Positions 1-10,100 of a DNA stretch of 64,000 nt are shown here, piece after piece. The notes beneath the pieces are model-generated. The model was not told the DNA's origin. It ran no database searches and saw only the letters and a program-made list of their open reading frames with translations. Location: positions 3,038,001-3,102,000 of the forward strand of contig BCJU01000002.1 in assembly GCA_001600355.1 (NCBI GenBank), in the 5' to 3' direction. Position numbers and translations under genes: made by a program. This DNA is from Meira nashicola. Lineage: Eukaryota > Basidiomycota > Exobasidiomycetes > Exobasidiales > Brachybasidiaceae. Numbering within the stretch: position 1 is the first letter of the stretch; the number at the start of each line of letters is the position of its first letter.

Positions 1-751
1 CCGCCTTGTCTTCGGCCAAGTCGCCGTTCATTAGGCGGAACGGAAAAAAGGGGGGAGCGAGATTCTGCCCCGATAGTAGAATACATGCGTTCGTTGCGAA
101 AGTATAGCCTAATTTATCCCTTTTGTATTTGTCAGGGCATACGATGAGGTACAGAATAGTGGAAAAATATTGTTATATATATATATATATATGTACGCTA
201 GAATGATTCTGGAAGAAGATAAAGTGGTTCCTACTTACATACCCTTTGTCGTGTTTCATAAACCACATGGTCATGCAGACCTTGAATTCGTAATTCTAAA
301 TGATATCTTCATACAAAGTGTGGGACAAAAAGATCTTCCAATCCGGCAATTTCGGCTTTTAAGGCGGTCAGAAAATGCAAACAAGACATACACTCATAGA
401 AAGAGAATATCTGATACTTACGTAATTCTCAAAAATGAGCATTATAATGGCAAGTGTCAGGACTTTCGCTTGAAAGACTTAGTCGTAATCGTGATTTCAT
501 CCTTGTGGTACTGCAGCCATAATAGAAGTTAAAGAATTGTATCTGTTGAGCTCTCACTTAATCCTGCCTTTGAATGTTTGGTAAAATTCTCCGAAATTGT
601 TGTCGAATGAGTTTCTCAGGGCCGGCGTTTAACGCATGCACTACACACACGCGCTGTTTAGGGTTCTTTTTTTTTTGACCTGTACTCCACATAGGAATAA
701 ATGCTCCGAGAAGATTGTTTGTTGACCACCATCATAATAAAAGCGACAAAG
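1..751. other. Upstream intergenic region of the pyruvate decarboxylase gene
   Basis: No convincing gene is visible. The region holds an (AT)9 microsatellite at 175-192, a T10 tract near 669-678 and ordinary AT-rich sequence. An open frame at 170-532 starts only at a TTG inside the AT repeat and resembles no family, so it is not called. The last part, roughly 600-751, should include the promoter and 5' leader of the downstream gene. Confidence 0.5.
175..192. repeat. (AT)9 microsatellite
   Basis: A perfect dinucleotide AT run of nine units lies in non-coding sequence at the start of the window. It is a simple repeat that is probably length-polymorphic. Confidence 0.9.
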
Positions 752-2668
752 ATGGCAAATTCCAAAGAAATGACAACTTTAGGTGAATACCTCCTGACTC
801 GATTAGTTCAAATTGGAGCTCAAAAGATTCAAGGTGTTCCGGGAGATTTTAATATGGGATTATTGGATTTAATAGAAGATCATAAAGTGTTAAAATGGGT
901 TGGAAATTGTAACGAATTAAATGCTGCTTATTCGGCAGATGGTTATGCACGTACTGCTAAATCTGATCAACAAAAACAAGAACAAAAAGATCAAAGTTTA
1001 GATTCTCATATGAACAGAGTTGGAGTTGTAGTTACAACTTTTGGTGTTGGTGAATTAAGCGCTTTGAATGGTGTTGCTGGTTGTTTTTCAGAACGTATTC
1101 CTTTAGTTCACATCGTTGGCGTTCCATCAACTGAAGCTCAAGGAAATCGTGCTTTATTACATCATACGTTAGGAGATGGTCGTTTTGACGCTTTTGAAGA
1201 AATGTCAAGAAAGATTTCCATTTCTCTTGTCAAATTGGGCGATTATGCATCAGATGGATCGGGTGCTGTTCGAGCTCTTGATAAGGTATTAGCAGAAGGA
1301 GTGAAACAAGCAAGGCCGGTCTACGTTTCTTTGCCAACAGATTTAGTACATTTACAAGTACCCAAAGAATCCCTTCAAAATCCTCTCTCTTTACAATTAC
1401 CTAGAAACGATCAAGATGCGGAAAAGAATTGCTTAAAGGTAATCTTGGAACATATCGAAAATGCAAAAGATCCGATCATCATCGTTGATGCATGCGCAAT
1501 TCGACATGGAGTGATTGAAGAAACGTTGGAATTGGTAGATGCAAGTGGATATTCTGTCTTTTCTACGCCTATGGGTAAAAGTGCAATTAATGAAACTCAT
1601 CCTCAATTTGGTGGAATTTATGTGGGAAGCAATACAGTAAAGGAAATTAAGGATCGTGTTGAATCTGCTGATCTGTTGATTCAAGTAGGTAGTTTATTAA
1701 GTGATTTTAATACGGCCAATTTCAGTTATCGTACACCTAGAAGTGCAACGATCGGATTACATTCCAATAGAATAGAGACCGGATTTGCAACATTTGAAGG
1801 CATTCGAATGAAACAATTGATGCCAAAATTGAGTGCTGCATTGAAATCCAAAAGGGAAACTAGATTAGCTTTCACTGAGAAGCATTTACCCAAATTTGAC
1901 AATTTCTTACCAACACGTGAAGAAGAAGTTCAATTAGGTGCTGCTTCTTCTGATGGAATTTCTCAAGCATACCTTTGGCCACGTATTGGTCAATTTCTGA
2001 AATCGGGTGATCAACTTATAGCAGAAACAGGAACAAGTTCGTTTGGCTCTCTTTCGATCAGGTTACCATCAAATTCTTTACCTTGCTTTCATAGTCAAAT
2101 CTTATGGGGAAGTATCGGTTGGGCACTTCCGGCATGTTTAGGTGTTTCTTTAGCCACAAGCGAAGAAGATAAGAAATCAAGAGTTGTTTTATTTATCGGT
2201 GATGGCAGCTTTCAATTAACCGCTCAAGAAATTTCAACAATGGTTCGTGAAGGTTTAGGACCAATAATTTTCGTTTTAAGTAATGATGGTTATGAAATCG
2301 AAAGACAAATTCATGGTCCTGAAAGAAGGTATAACAATACCGCTCGTTGGGATTTAAAGGCATTTGTTGAAACATTTACAGATGTTAATAAAACATCTGA
2401 TATTCAATCTTCCAAGCAAAAAACAGAAATGAAAGAATCTCACGTTAAAGATGTTAAACAGAGTAAAGTTCGTTATGATTGTGTACGAACAAAGGATGAA
2501 TTAGATGCCTTACTCAAAACTGATGAATTGGCAAAAGGTGTTGCAGAACAAGGCAAAGACGGTCAAACTACTTTACGTTTAGTAGAAATTATTATGGCAA
2601 GAGGTGATGCTCCAAAAGCTTTATTAGGTCAAGCTCAAGCAACGCAAAAGTCAAACAGTTACGATTAA
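752..2668 (+). CDS. PDC1: Pyruvate decarboxylase (ThDP-dependent 2-keto acid decarboxylase)
   Basis: This is a thiamine-diphosphate enzyme converting pyruvate to acetaldehyde and CO2 in fermentative metabolism in the cytosol. What is seen: an N-terminal PYR domain with GVPGDFN near residue 28 and the NELNAAYSADGYAR block whose Glu55 matches the cofactor-activating glutamate; TTFGVGELSA; the HHTLGDG block carrying the paired catalytic histidines; and the C-terminal cofactor motif GDGSFQLTAQEIST followed by NDGYEIE. The ATG at 752 (context acaaagATGG) is preferred to the in-frame ATG at 701, because the extra 17 residues are not family-like. The protein is 638 residues, against about 560-570 for the family. 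The excess lies in a Q/K-rich insert near residues 73-85 and a K/S/D-rich insert near 550-575. An indolepyruvate or phenylpyruvate decarboxylase cannot be excluded by eye. No intron is seen. Confidence 0.9.
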   Translation: MANSKEMTTLGEYLLTRLVQIGAQKIQGVPGDFNMGLLDLIEDHKVLKWVGNCNELNAAYSADGYARTAKSDQQKQEQKDQSLDSHMNRVGVVVTTFGVGELSALNGVAGCFSERIPLVHIVGVPSTEAQGNRALLHHTLGDGRFDAFEEMSRKISISLVKLGDYASDGSGAVRALDKVLAEGVKQARPVYVSLPTDLVHLQVPKESLQNPLSLQLPRNDQDAEKNCLKVILEHIENAKDPIIIVDACAIRHGVIEETLELVDASGYSVFSTPMGKSAINETHPQFGGIYVGSNTVKEIKDRVESADLLIQVGSLLSDFNTANFSYRTPRSATIGLHSNRIETGFATFEGIRMKQLMPKLSAALKSKRETRLAFTEKHLPKFDNFLPTREEEVQLGAASSDGISQAYLWPRIGQFLKSGDQLIAETGTSSFGSLSIRLPSNSLPCFHSQILWGSIGWALPACLGVSLATSEEDKKSRVVLFIGDGSFQLTAQEISTMVREGLGPIIFVLSNDGYEIERQIHGPERRYNNTARWDLKAFVETFTDVNKTSDIQSSKQKTEMKESHVKDVKQSKVRYDCVRTKDELDALLKTDELAKGVAEQGKDGQTTLRLVEIIMARGDAPKALLGQAQATQKSNSYD

Positions 2669-3256
2669 ACAAGCATAAATCGAACGAGATGAATGATGAT
2701 ATTGCATGTATCTTAGCACGCAAATATAAATATAAATGATGATTGATATAGATGATGATTGCGCAAAAGTATGGAACTCGAATTATAAATCAATCGAATC
2801 ATACCAGAGATGTATGTATATATAAAAGAAGGATTGACTGTGTAAACAGCAATTAGGCATTATGAAAATCGCCAATCGGCGAACCGAAAGAAGGAAAAAA
2901 GAGAGATGCGTTTGCGTTCGGATGATGGCTTGCATGAAAGAGGAGAAAAGAAACACACTGCATCAGAATGAAAGTGGCAGTGGCGGTATAGATGGTCAAG
3001 TATAGACCTAAAATTGTCCATTTGAGTGAGGTGAGAGAAGCGATGCTGATAAATGCCAACGACTGCCGTACTTGCCTTGTATCGGTAATACAAAGAATTT
3101 TGACAAGGAAGCTTTCTTGTCGGGAAAAAAAGGGAATGATGGACGTATGCGATTGCACGACATAAGAAGCCAAGCTGGGAATATTGGGTATCGTAGAAGT
3201 CGGTCGGCTCTAATAATCACAAGAGATTTAGATATCCGGATAAGATTTTTAACATC
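2669..3256. other. Convergent 3' intergenic region
   Basis: The region lies between two convergent genes. It contains AT-rich stretches such as repeated tataaat and tgatgat motifs near 2725-2760, which are suitable for 3' ends. Short overlapping frames on both strands show no recognisable protein. Confidence 0.5.
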
Positions 3257-4978
3257 TTACAATCCACCGTCTAAGACAGCACGAACATCTTCCACCTCTG
3301 CTAATTCGGCCAAGAATGGGCACAAGTCGGTCAATTCGGTATCATGCGGATCGTTGAACCAACTTGAGATTGGCACGGCATTATTTGGATGGAAGATATA
3401 ACTTGCAGGTGAGTTGTCAATGATGATTGATGTTTCAATATCCCGTCCGAGTTGACTTAGATCTTTCACATAATTTCCTCTATGATTGTAACAACTTTCC
3501 CGGAATAGTCTATGACGTACGACTTGATGAATATCGAGGATGTCCAATACTGGATCTGCGTATTTCGATAAAGATGCAGTAAAGACTACAACCTCGTATA
3601 TTTCACCCATCCGTCGCATGAATTCATCTACTCCTGGTCTTTTGATAACATATACGTTGTGAACTGATCCTTCAATCTCTACTGGGACTGTGAAATCAGC
3701 ATTAGAGATCATCTTGAAGCTACTGTGAACCAATGTTTCATCTAAATCTAACACTAAACACTTTCTTCCTCGATCTTGTTCGTGAATAGGTCCTAAGAGT
3801 GGATGTAATTCGCCATGCTCATCTCGGGGAATACCAGCACCTCCTTGCATGATCAACCTTTGCTCTTCTGTTTGCTCTTCATCTTCATCGATTTGATCGT
3901 CCCCGAGCCATTCTTCATCTCCACGACCTTCTTCGTCATCTTCATCATCATCCTCTTCGCCTCCTTTTTGTGATGATCCGCTACTCTTTTTTCCATCAGC
4001 GTCTTGAACGACAAAGCTACTACCTGGTGGAACAACAGCGCCGCTCATCACGTCTCCAGTCTCTTCTCTGGGTAACTTGGTACCACCTCCTGGCGTCTTT
4101 TCAAGTGAATTTCTATTTGAGGCAGATCGTGGCGAGCTCTTATTTGGGAACAATGTGCTCTTTCCATTTCTTGTGGCCGCTTCGGATCCTTTCTCGCGAG
4201 GCTTTCCTACCTTTTCGCTCATTTCCTGTTCTTCTCTTACAGCCACAGCACTACCGGCAGAGCATGTTAAGAAAGCGATCAAAGCTGCAACAAATCCTCC
4301 CTTCTTTTTGCTCTTCTTTTCTCGATCTTGAGATGATGTTTTATCTCCTAATCTCCCTGTACTACCTCTCTTACTCGACGTACGTTCGGGTTTTGTGATA
4401 CTAGCTGGGGCGCGCTGGGCACTTGCAGACTGGTTTTTGGCTGTTTTTGCTTTTTCATTGACTTTATCCGCAGCTGTTGCAAGATCCTGCTGCCCTTCTG
4501 TTTTGGTGCTAGTAGATGATAATGGATCGGGTTCTGTTGGAGTGGCTGCGGGATTGCTTGGCTTATCTTTACTCAAACCTGAACTATTTTCCGCTTCATT
4601 AATGATATTGCTTCCTTTCGTCGTCGTTGTTCCTACTAGTGTAGAAGATGGCTTCTGAGAGTGAGTTTGATCATTTTGATCATCTGTAGTCAATTGTCCT
4701 GCGGCTCCACCTGCTCCTTCACTTTGACCTTCCGCTGTGCCTACTTCTTCTCCAGTATTGATCGCACTCTTTGATGTACCTGCCTCTGCTGAAGTCTTTT
4801 CGCCTTGCTCTGATTGTTTCTTCTTCTTTTTGTCGACTGTAGATTTAGTAACACGTTTTGGTCTGGCAGGTCCACCTCGAGAAGGCGCTCCAGCGCTCGT
4901 TGGGGAAACCTGAGTGATGATTCCTGAAAGAGGATCTTTCTCCGAAGGATCAGAAACTGAAGTGATTGGATTAGACAT
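3257..4978 (-). CDS. SCP1/NIF-type protein phosphatase (FCP1-homology domain), Psr1-like
   Basis: This is a predicted HAD-superfamily serine/threonine phosphatase. The C-terminal FCP1-homology domain, roughly residues 404-573, carries the [10 protein letters not shown] catalytic motif with its first Asp at about residue 411, then [33 protein letters not shown] and [10 protein letters not shown], all typical of SCP/NIF phosphatases. The first 400 residues are Ser/Lys/Glu-rich and probably disordered. A short hydrophobic Cys-containing segment ([16 protein letters not shown]) lies near residue 230, followed by an acidic D/E tract. Yeast Psr1/Psr2 are plasma-membrane phosphatases in sodium stress, so a membrane-associated role is an inference. 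The frame stays open upstream to 5002, but that codon is TTG, so the ATG at 4978 is chosen, giving 573 residues. Nem1-like function is an alternative. Confidence 0.85.
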   Translation of the reverse strand: MSNPITSVSDPSEKDPLSGIITQVSPTSAGAPSRGGPARPKRVTKSTVDKKKKKQSEQGEKTSAEAGTSKSAINTGEEVGTAEGQSEGAGGAAGQLTTDDQNDQTHSQKPSSTLVGTTTTKGSNIINEAENSSGLSKDKPSNPAATPTEPDPLSSTSTKTEGQQDLATAADKVNEKAKTAKNQSASAQRAPASITKPERTSSKRGSTGRLGDKTSSQDREKKSKKKGGFVAALIAFLTCSAGSAVAVREEQEMSEKVGKPREKGSEAATRNGKSTLFPNKSSPRSASNRNSLEKTPGGGTKLPREETGDVMSGAVVPPGSSFVVQDADGKKSSGSSQKGGEEDDDEDDEEGRGDEEWLGDDQIDEDEEQTEEQRLIMQGGAGIPRDEHGELHPLLGPIHEQDRGRKCLVLDLDETLVHSSFKMISNADFTVPVEIEGSVHNVYVIKRPGVDEFMRRMGEIYEVVVFTASLSKYADPVLDILDIHQVVRHRLFRESCYNHRGNYVKDLSQLGRDIETSIIIDNSPASYIFHPNNAVPISSWFNDPHDTELTDLCPFLAELAEVEDVRAVLDGGL

Positions 4979-7111
4979 TGTATGCGTGAAACTTTTAACC
5001 AAAGGCTGAATGTGTAAAGATCAAAAGGTATTAAAAAAAACGATTGTGACGATAATACGCAAATTGTTATGCTTGGGCAAATCGGGAAGCAAAAAGAGAG
5101 CAAAACTGATTGATTAAAGAACGAAAAGCATTTGCTGCCGTGCTGAAAGAGTTAAACGGAATGTGAAGTGATGGTTGTTTTCCGATGTATGTGACTTTTG
5201 TCTTTATTTGAACCAATGATTGTCTGCGCGCGCCCTTTAGAAAATTCGACTTCGTTCCTCCTCTTTCAGTCTACTGTAACGATCGAGATTAAGGTCGAAT
5301 GCAGCAAGATAAATTCTTTCCGCTCTATTTATTTCAGAATGAAATGAAACCAAAGAAGGAGAAGATGAAATGACGATGACGGCAAGTTGAGCGAGGATAC
5401 TTGCCTTCGCTCGGCGTAGCAAAAGGCTTTGTTATTATTCTACATAGGTACATACGCAGAGAGGACAAGAAGGGCGAAAGTACGTTTATTTTAGCGCCGC
5501 GCTGCACTAACGTTTGTTGTTTTCTACTTTATCATCTTTTAGCCTGAAGCGGATCATTTGGGCTGTGTTTAAGTGAGAGAGGCATTCTATCGGTCAATTC
5601 GTAGGGCAGCACTTGCTCACGCGTTGTTTCTTTATTTTTTTTTATATTTGCGTGCATACACATTGCACTACGTCTGTTGCTTTTTTCAGAATATTATCTG
5701 CAGAAGATTCTCTCGTTTATAGGATACGAATGAGCAGGCCAGGTATCAAATGGGCCTTTGATTGCAATTGAAGGCTTTTTAGGAACAAAAATTCCGAAGC
5801 AGTCAACACCTTCAGCATAATGAATCAATGATGCATAAATTCACAAAAGAGAAGGAATAAATTCGTTCAATGACTATCGGAAGTGATTGAAGCGGTATGA
5901 ACGTTCGTATTGTACCTGCAGATGGGACGAGTATTTACGAATTGATTTGTTGACATCAAAGTTGTCTAAAGGTGTACAACAAGGTCCTAACATCGTGGCG
6001 CGAGAATTTATATGTAGTCCAATACTCCGCACTTTTCAGGGTCTCAGGAATTGTGCCGAAATTTAGGAACTCTTAAACGCAAAACGCGTTGCTGAATGAA
6101 AAAAATAACACAGAACATGTTGTAATAATGATTTTGGTTGTGAACCAAGCCTTCTTTTCTTTTTAATGATCGTGAGTTGAATCACTCTATGTATATATGC
6201 TAAATTGGTCCCTTTTTGTGGCTATTCGTTGATGGCCTTGGCAATGTTCTGTCGCTGTCAATAAGAGATGCAGGGGCCTAGTATTCGATCACTTTTCTTT
6301 GCATTAGTATTCACGTCATTCTGCAGTTTGTGCATTTTTAATTCAGCTTAGCACTGTATGTATAACGCGCGACGGAAAAAAGGCTAGAATCTCATTTATT
6401 CTGGCAAGATTTGAGTGGAGAATTTGAATATCAGTATGAAATGACAATCAAATTTGATAAACGTTGCTAGAATCAATCACTTTGTGTGAAGGCTTGCATA
6501 TACATATATGTATGTACTATAGACTAAGTCTGTATCAATTAGTGTTGAATCATTTTATAGTTGAACATACAACAAGAAAGGGAAATTGCATACATTCGGG
6601 ATTTCCCCTAATCCTACGCGCCAATTAACTAATAATTGTACTATCGGTCAATGCGGTTCGCGAATTTCCATCAACACATTTTTTTTATACTTTTGATCAT
6701 CATCTTCTATACTCTGGGCAACATTTGAACGCCTCGTTATCAACGTTTTGCTTATAGCCATTACGCCAAAAAAATACCTAACCCATCAAATCTAGTCATT
6801 TCACGCCTTCATAGAGAAATCTCTCTCTTGAGGCAGTGCAGAACAGCCTTTTCATATACCCACTTGGATTGGAGCCAGTACGACAACAAAAAAGCCCAAA
6901 TCTATCTCTCGTCAACCGTCCCTGAATCTCGATCTACATCCATAATGTCCTTGATGGAATCTGATTCATTGAGGATCTAAATATAGACCCAACCAAATCG
7001 TGTTGATAAACAGAGTAGTTCCTTCCGGATAAGGAACTTCTATCACCCTTTCCAACCCTCTTTTGTCAGACAACAAAACATATACTTGATCAAACTTGAC
7101 TTGCTTTCAAG
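4979..7111. other. Long divergent intergenic region
   Basis: About 2.1 kb separates the divergent phosphatase and channel genes. No protein-coding gene is recognised on either strand. The part next to 7112 looks like a 5' leader and includes a small upstream frame at 6945-6980. An ACGCGT palindrome occurs at 6084-6089. Nothing resembling a tRNA was seen. Confidence 0.5.
6945..6980 (+). promoter_or_regulatory. Possible upstream open reading frame before the channel gene
   Basis: An ATG followed by ten sense codons and TAA lies about 130 nt before the main start codon, in what is probably the 5' leader. If transcribed it could reduce translation of the large downstream protein. The transcript start is unknown, so this is only a candidate. 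Confidence 0.3.
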
Positions 7112-10100
7112 ATGGCTGACCTTTATTCACGAAATGTGAACACAAAATTCTCCGGATTAACGACAACAGTTGCCCTTTTCGGTGTAGTAGGAGGGATAGC
7201 AATCGTAGGGTTTGAAACTCTACGTCAAATGCGTAGATTGCCAAAAACTAGAATAGCGCAAATATGGAAGAAAGATAAACTTGAAAGACAAGGTGGAAGA
7301 GGAGGTGTGGATCCAAAAGGTGACGATAAAGGTGGAAATAGTATAGCTTCTCGTGAAAAGCTGACATGTGAAGATTGGGAAATGGGTCACTTATATCTTG
7401 CAAGACAATTTCACCATACCACACCTTCGCCACCAATGTGGAGATGGCCATTCTCATGGGCTTATCAAGCTCTCAAATTCGATGATTGGTTTTATGCAAC
7501 CCACACAGGAATGGACACAGTCGTTTACGTTAGATTTCTTCGGGCCTGTATGTGGTGGATCCTGTTGCAAACGCTTACAACTGCACCTATTTTGCTGGCT
7601 ATCCATTTCCATTTCGCCGTTGAATCTAATAGAGCCGCTAATCAATCAACTTCGCTGAACGATATGTCTCAAGCATCACTGTCTTATCTCGTCACTACTA
7701 CTCTATGTAAATGTCCTGATGGAAGTGTTCAACGTACTCCATGCGAAGACCCAAATTCACCTACTCAAAACGATAAAAAAGATCAATTTGAAGCGTATCG
7801 AAATTGTGACCATGTACCGAATGAAGATGGTCGAAAGCTGTTGTGGGTGCACTTGATTTTGCTATGGTACATCACCTTTACATGGTTTTACGCTCTTTGG
7901 TGGATCGCTAAAGGAAGTATTCGGATACGACGCAGATGGATCAATGAGATACGTATCAAACGCCAAGAGGCCGTTGAAGCAAATGCAAAACGAAGTGCGA
8001 TTATGGATAATGCTGATCAATCTCAAGCAGTAGTAGACGCAAGATATGCACCTGATGAGCATCAGAATGACGAAAATTTTGCTCCTAGACATGTATTGGA
8101 GGAGAAGCATGGATTTGGCAGTCTTGTACGAGGTGATGATCATGATGGATGGAGACAAAGAACTCTTTTGGTTACTAATCTTCCACCAACGATGCGTGAT
8201 GAGGCCAGTATTCGACGCTATTTCGAAGAATTTCTACGACCAGATGATGCAAGCTCGATGTTGAGCTCCGAAGAAGATGAAGATCTGGAAAGGAATTCAA
8301 CACGCGGTAAAGGAAGCAGCGAGGATAGAGATCAACAAATTAGCACATCAAATGAGGCAATCACAGGAGATACTGCTGTACAGGCTTCCTCGTCCAATCC
8401 TGATAACGGTGAAAGTCCTGTAGAGCCATCAGCTGAAGGTCCCCAAGGTCCAGAGCCTGATGTACATCCTGATCGTCATCTTCGAAGTCCAGTACAAACG
8501 GTCGTATTGGTTCGAAAAATGAATGAGCTCTCTTCCATGTTGAGTAGAAGACAAGAAGTTTTAGCAAAATTAGAAGCTGCACATATCAAGCTTGCGCAAA
8601 CTGTTTTGCTCAAAGTTGGTAAGAACGCTCAAAGTATGCGTTCCAAGAACGCAAAGAATGGAGGACAGGGCGGAATGAATGGACTTGGACGTGGATATTT
8701 GAACCGTTCAAGAATAGGGAGAAAGAAAGAACAAAAATTGAATGGAGTGGAGAATGAGAAGAACGAAGCAAATGGTGATGTTGAGAATGAAGCAGGCGTC
8801 AAACTTAGCGAAAATCAAGTACGCATTAATGAGCTCACGAGAAAGTTGGCACGATTTTCACCTAACAACAAAGGATTACATAAACGCGAAGCACAAACAA
8901 GAGGTGATGATGAAATGGGTGGCAATGAGATGGCTGAAACTGTATGGGAAGCACTCTCACAAGTTCCTCGTGAGCTTTTAGATCCTTTTCAACCGGTTAC
9001 CCGACTTTCTTCTCTATTTCGTGGTCAAAAAGTGCCAACGATTGATTATCTATTGACAAAGCTCAACCTTCTTACCGCCCTTGTGACAGAAATGCGAGCT
9101 CGTCCACCAACGAGTTATGAAGCAACATCAACTGCTTTCGTTACATTCCGTGATCCTCGTCAAGCACGTATGGTTTGGCGTGAGCTGAAAACGCAAATCG
9201 TTGTCAAAGTTCGACTTGCACCAGAAGTGAAAGATTTGGACTGGGAAAGATTGATGAGAACTAGCTTTACAGGAGACATCGTTAGAGGAATTGGTGTTAA
9301 TGTATTCTTCTGGGCTTTCACCATTGTTTGGGTTATCCCTGTCAGTTTACTCACTACTTCTCTTTTCTCGGTGGACAAGCTAGAAGCTATTTTCCCCGTC
9401 TTGAATACATTTTTCAAAGACAATCCAAGATTCGAAGGTTTCGTCAGTGTCACATTGCCAACTGTGATTGTTACACTTTTAACATTGCTCATTCCTGAAC
9501 TAATTTTCCAAATTAGCAAAAGAGCGCAAGGATTTGTAACTTTCAGTGCTTTGTATGACCAATGTCTCTGCCGTTATTGGAAGTTTATCATTTGCAACGT
9601 TGTCATCTTCTTCTGTATTGGTGCAACCACAGTTCAAAGTATCATTTTCCAATTAGGAACGGATAATAATGTTTTGAATGCTGTGGCATTCTCCTTTCCA
9701 ACTGCCGCACCATTCTACATTTCATATTTAATCTTAGGAATGGGTGTTCACACTGGATTTGAATTGTTTGGTTTCATGGTTCCTCTCATTCAACATATGG
9801 GAGCAAGAAATGCAGCAACACCACGTTCAAGAGCAATCAAAACTTTACCAAGAAATTTTAATCGATATTACTGGTTACCACTTCATATTTTGATCATGTC
9901 AATCGTTTTCTTATTCGCTCTTCTAAATCCTCTCGTCATTCCTTTCGCTCTCGTTTATAGTTGGGTAGCTTTAACGGTTTTCAAGAAGAATTTTGCCTAT
10001 CAATATTTCCGAAGATTTAACGAAAAAGAAGGTGTTATTTACTATATTCGTTTATTCAGATTCACACTTGATGGTCTCTTGATCGCTCAAGTTGTGCTTT

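Noticed and set aside
170..532. 120-codon open frame at the start of the window
   Set aside because: It starts only with TTG inside an AT repeat, has no family resemblance and lies in a promoter-like region.
701..751. Longer N-terminus for pyruvate decarboxylase
   Set aside because: The extra 17 residues are not conserved-looking, and the next ATG has a better context and a family-like N-terminus.
4979..5002. Eight-residue upstream extension of the phosphatase
   Set aside because: The frame begins with TTG there; the first ATG is at 4978.
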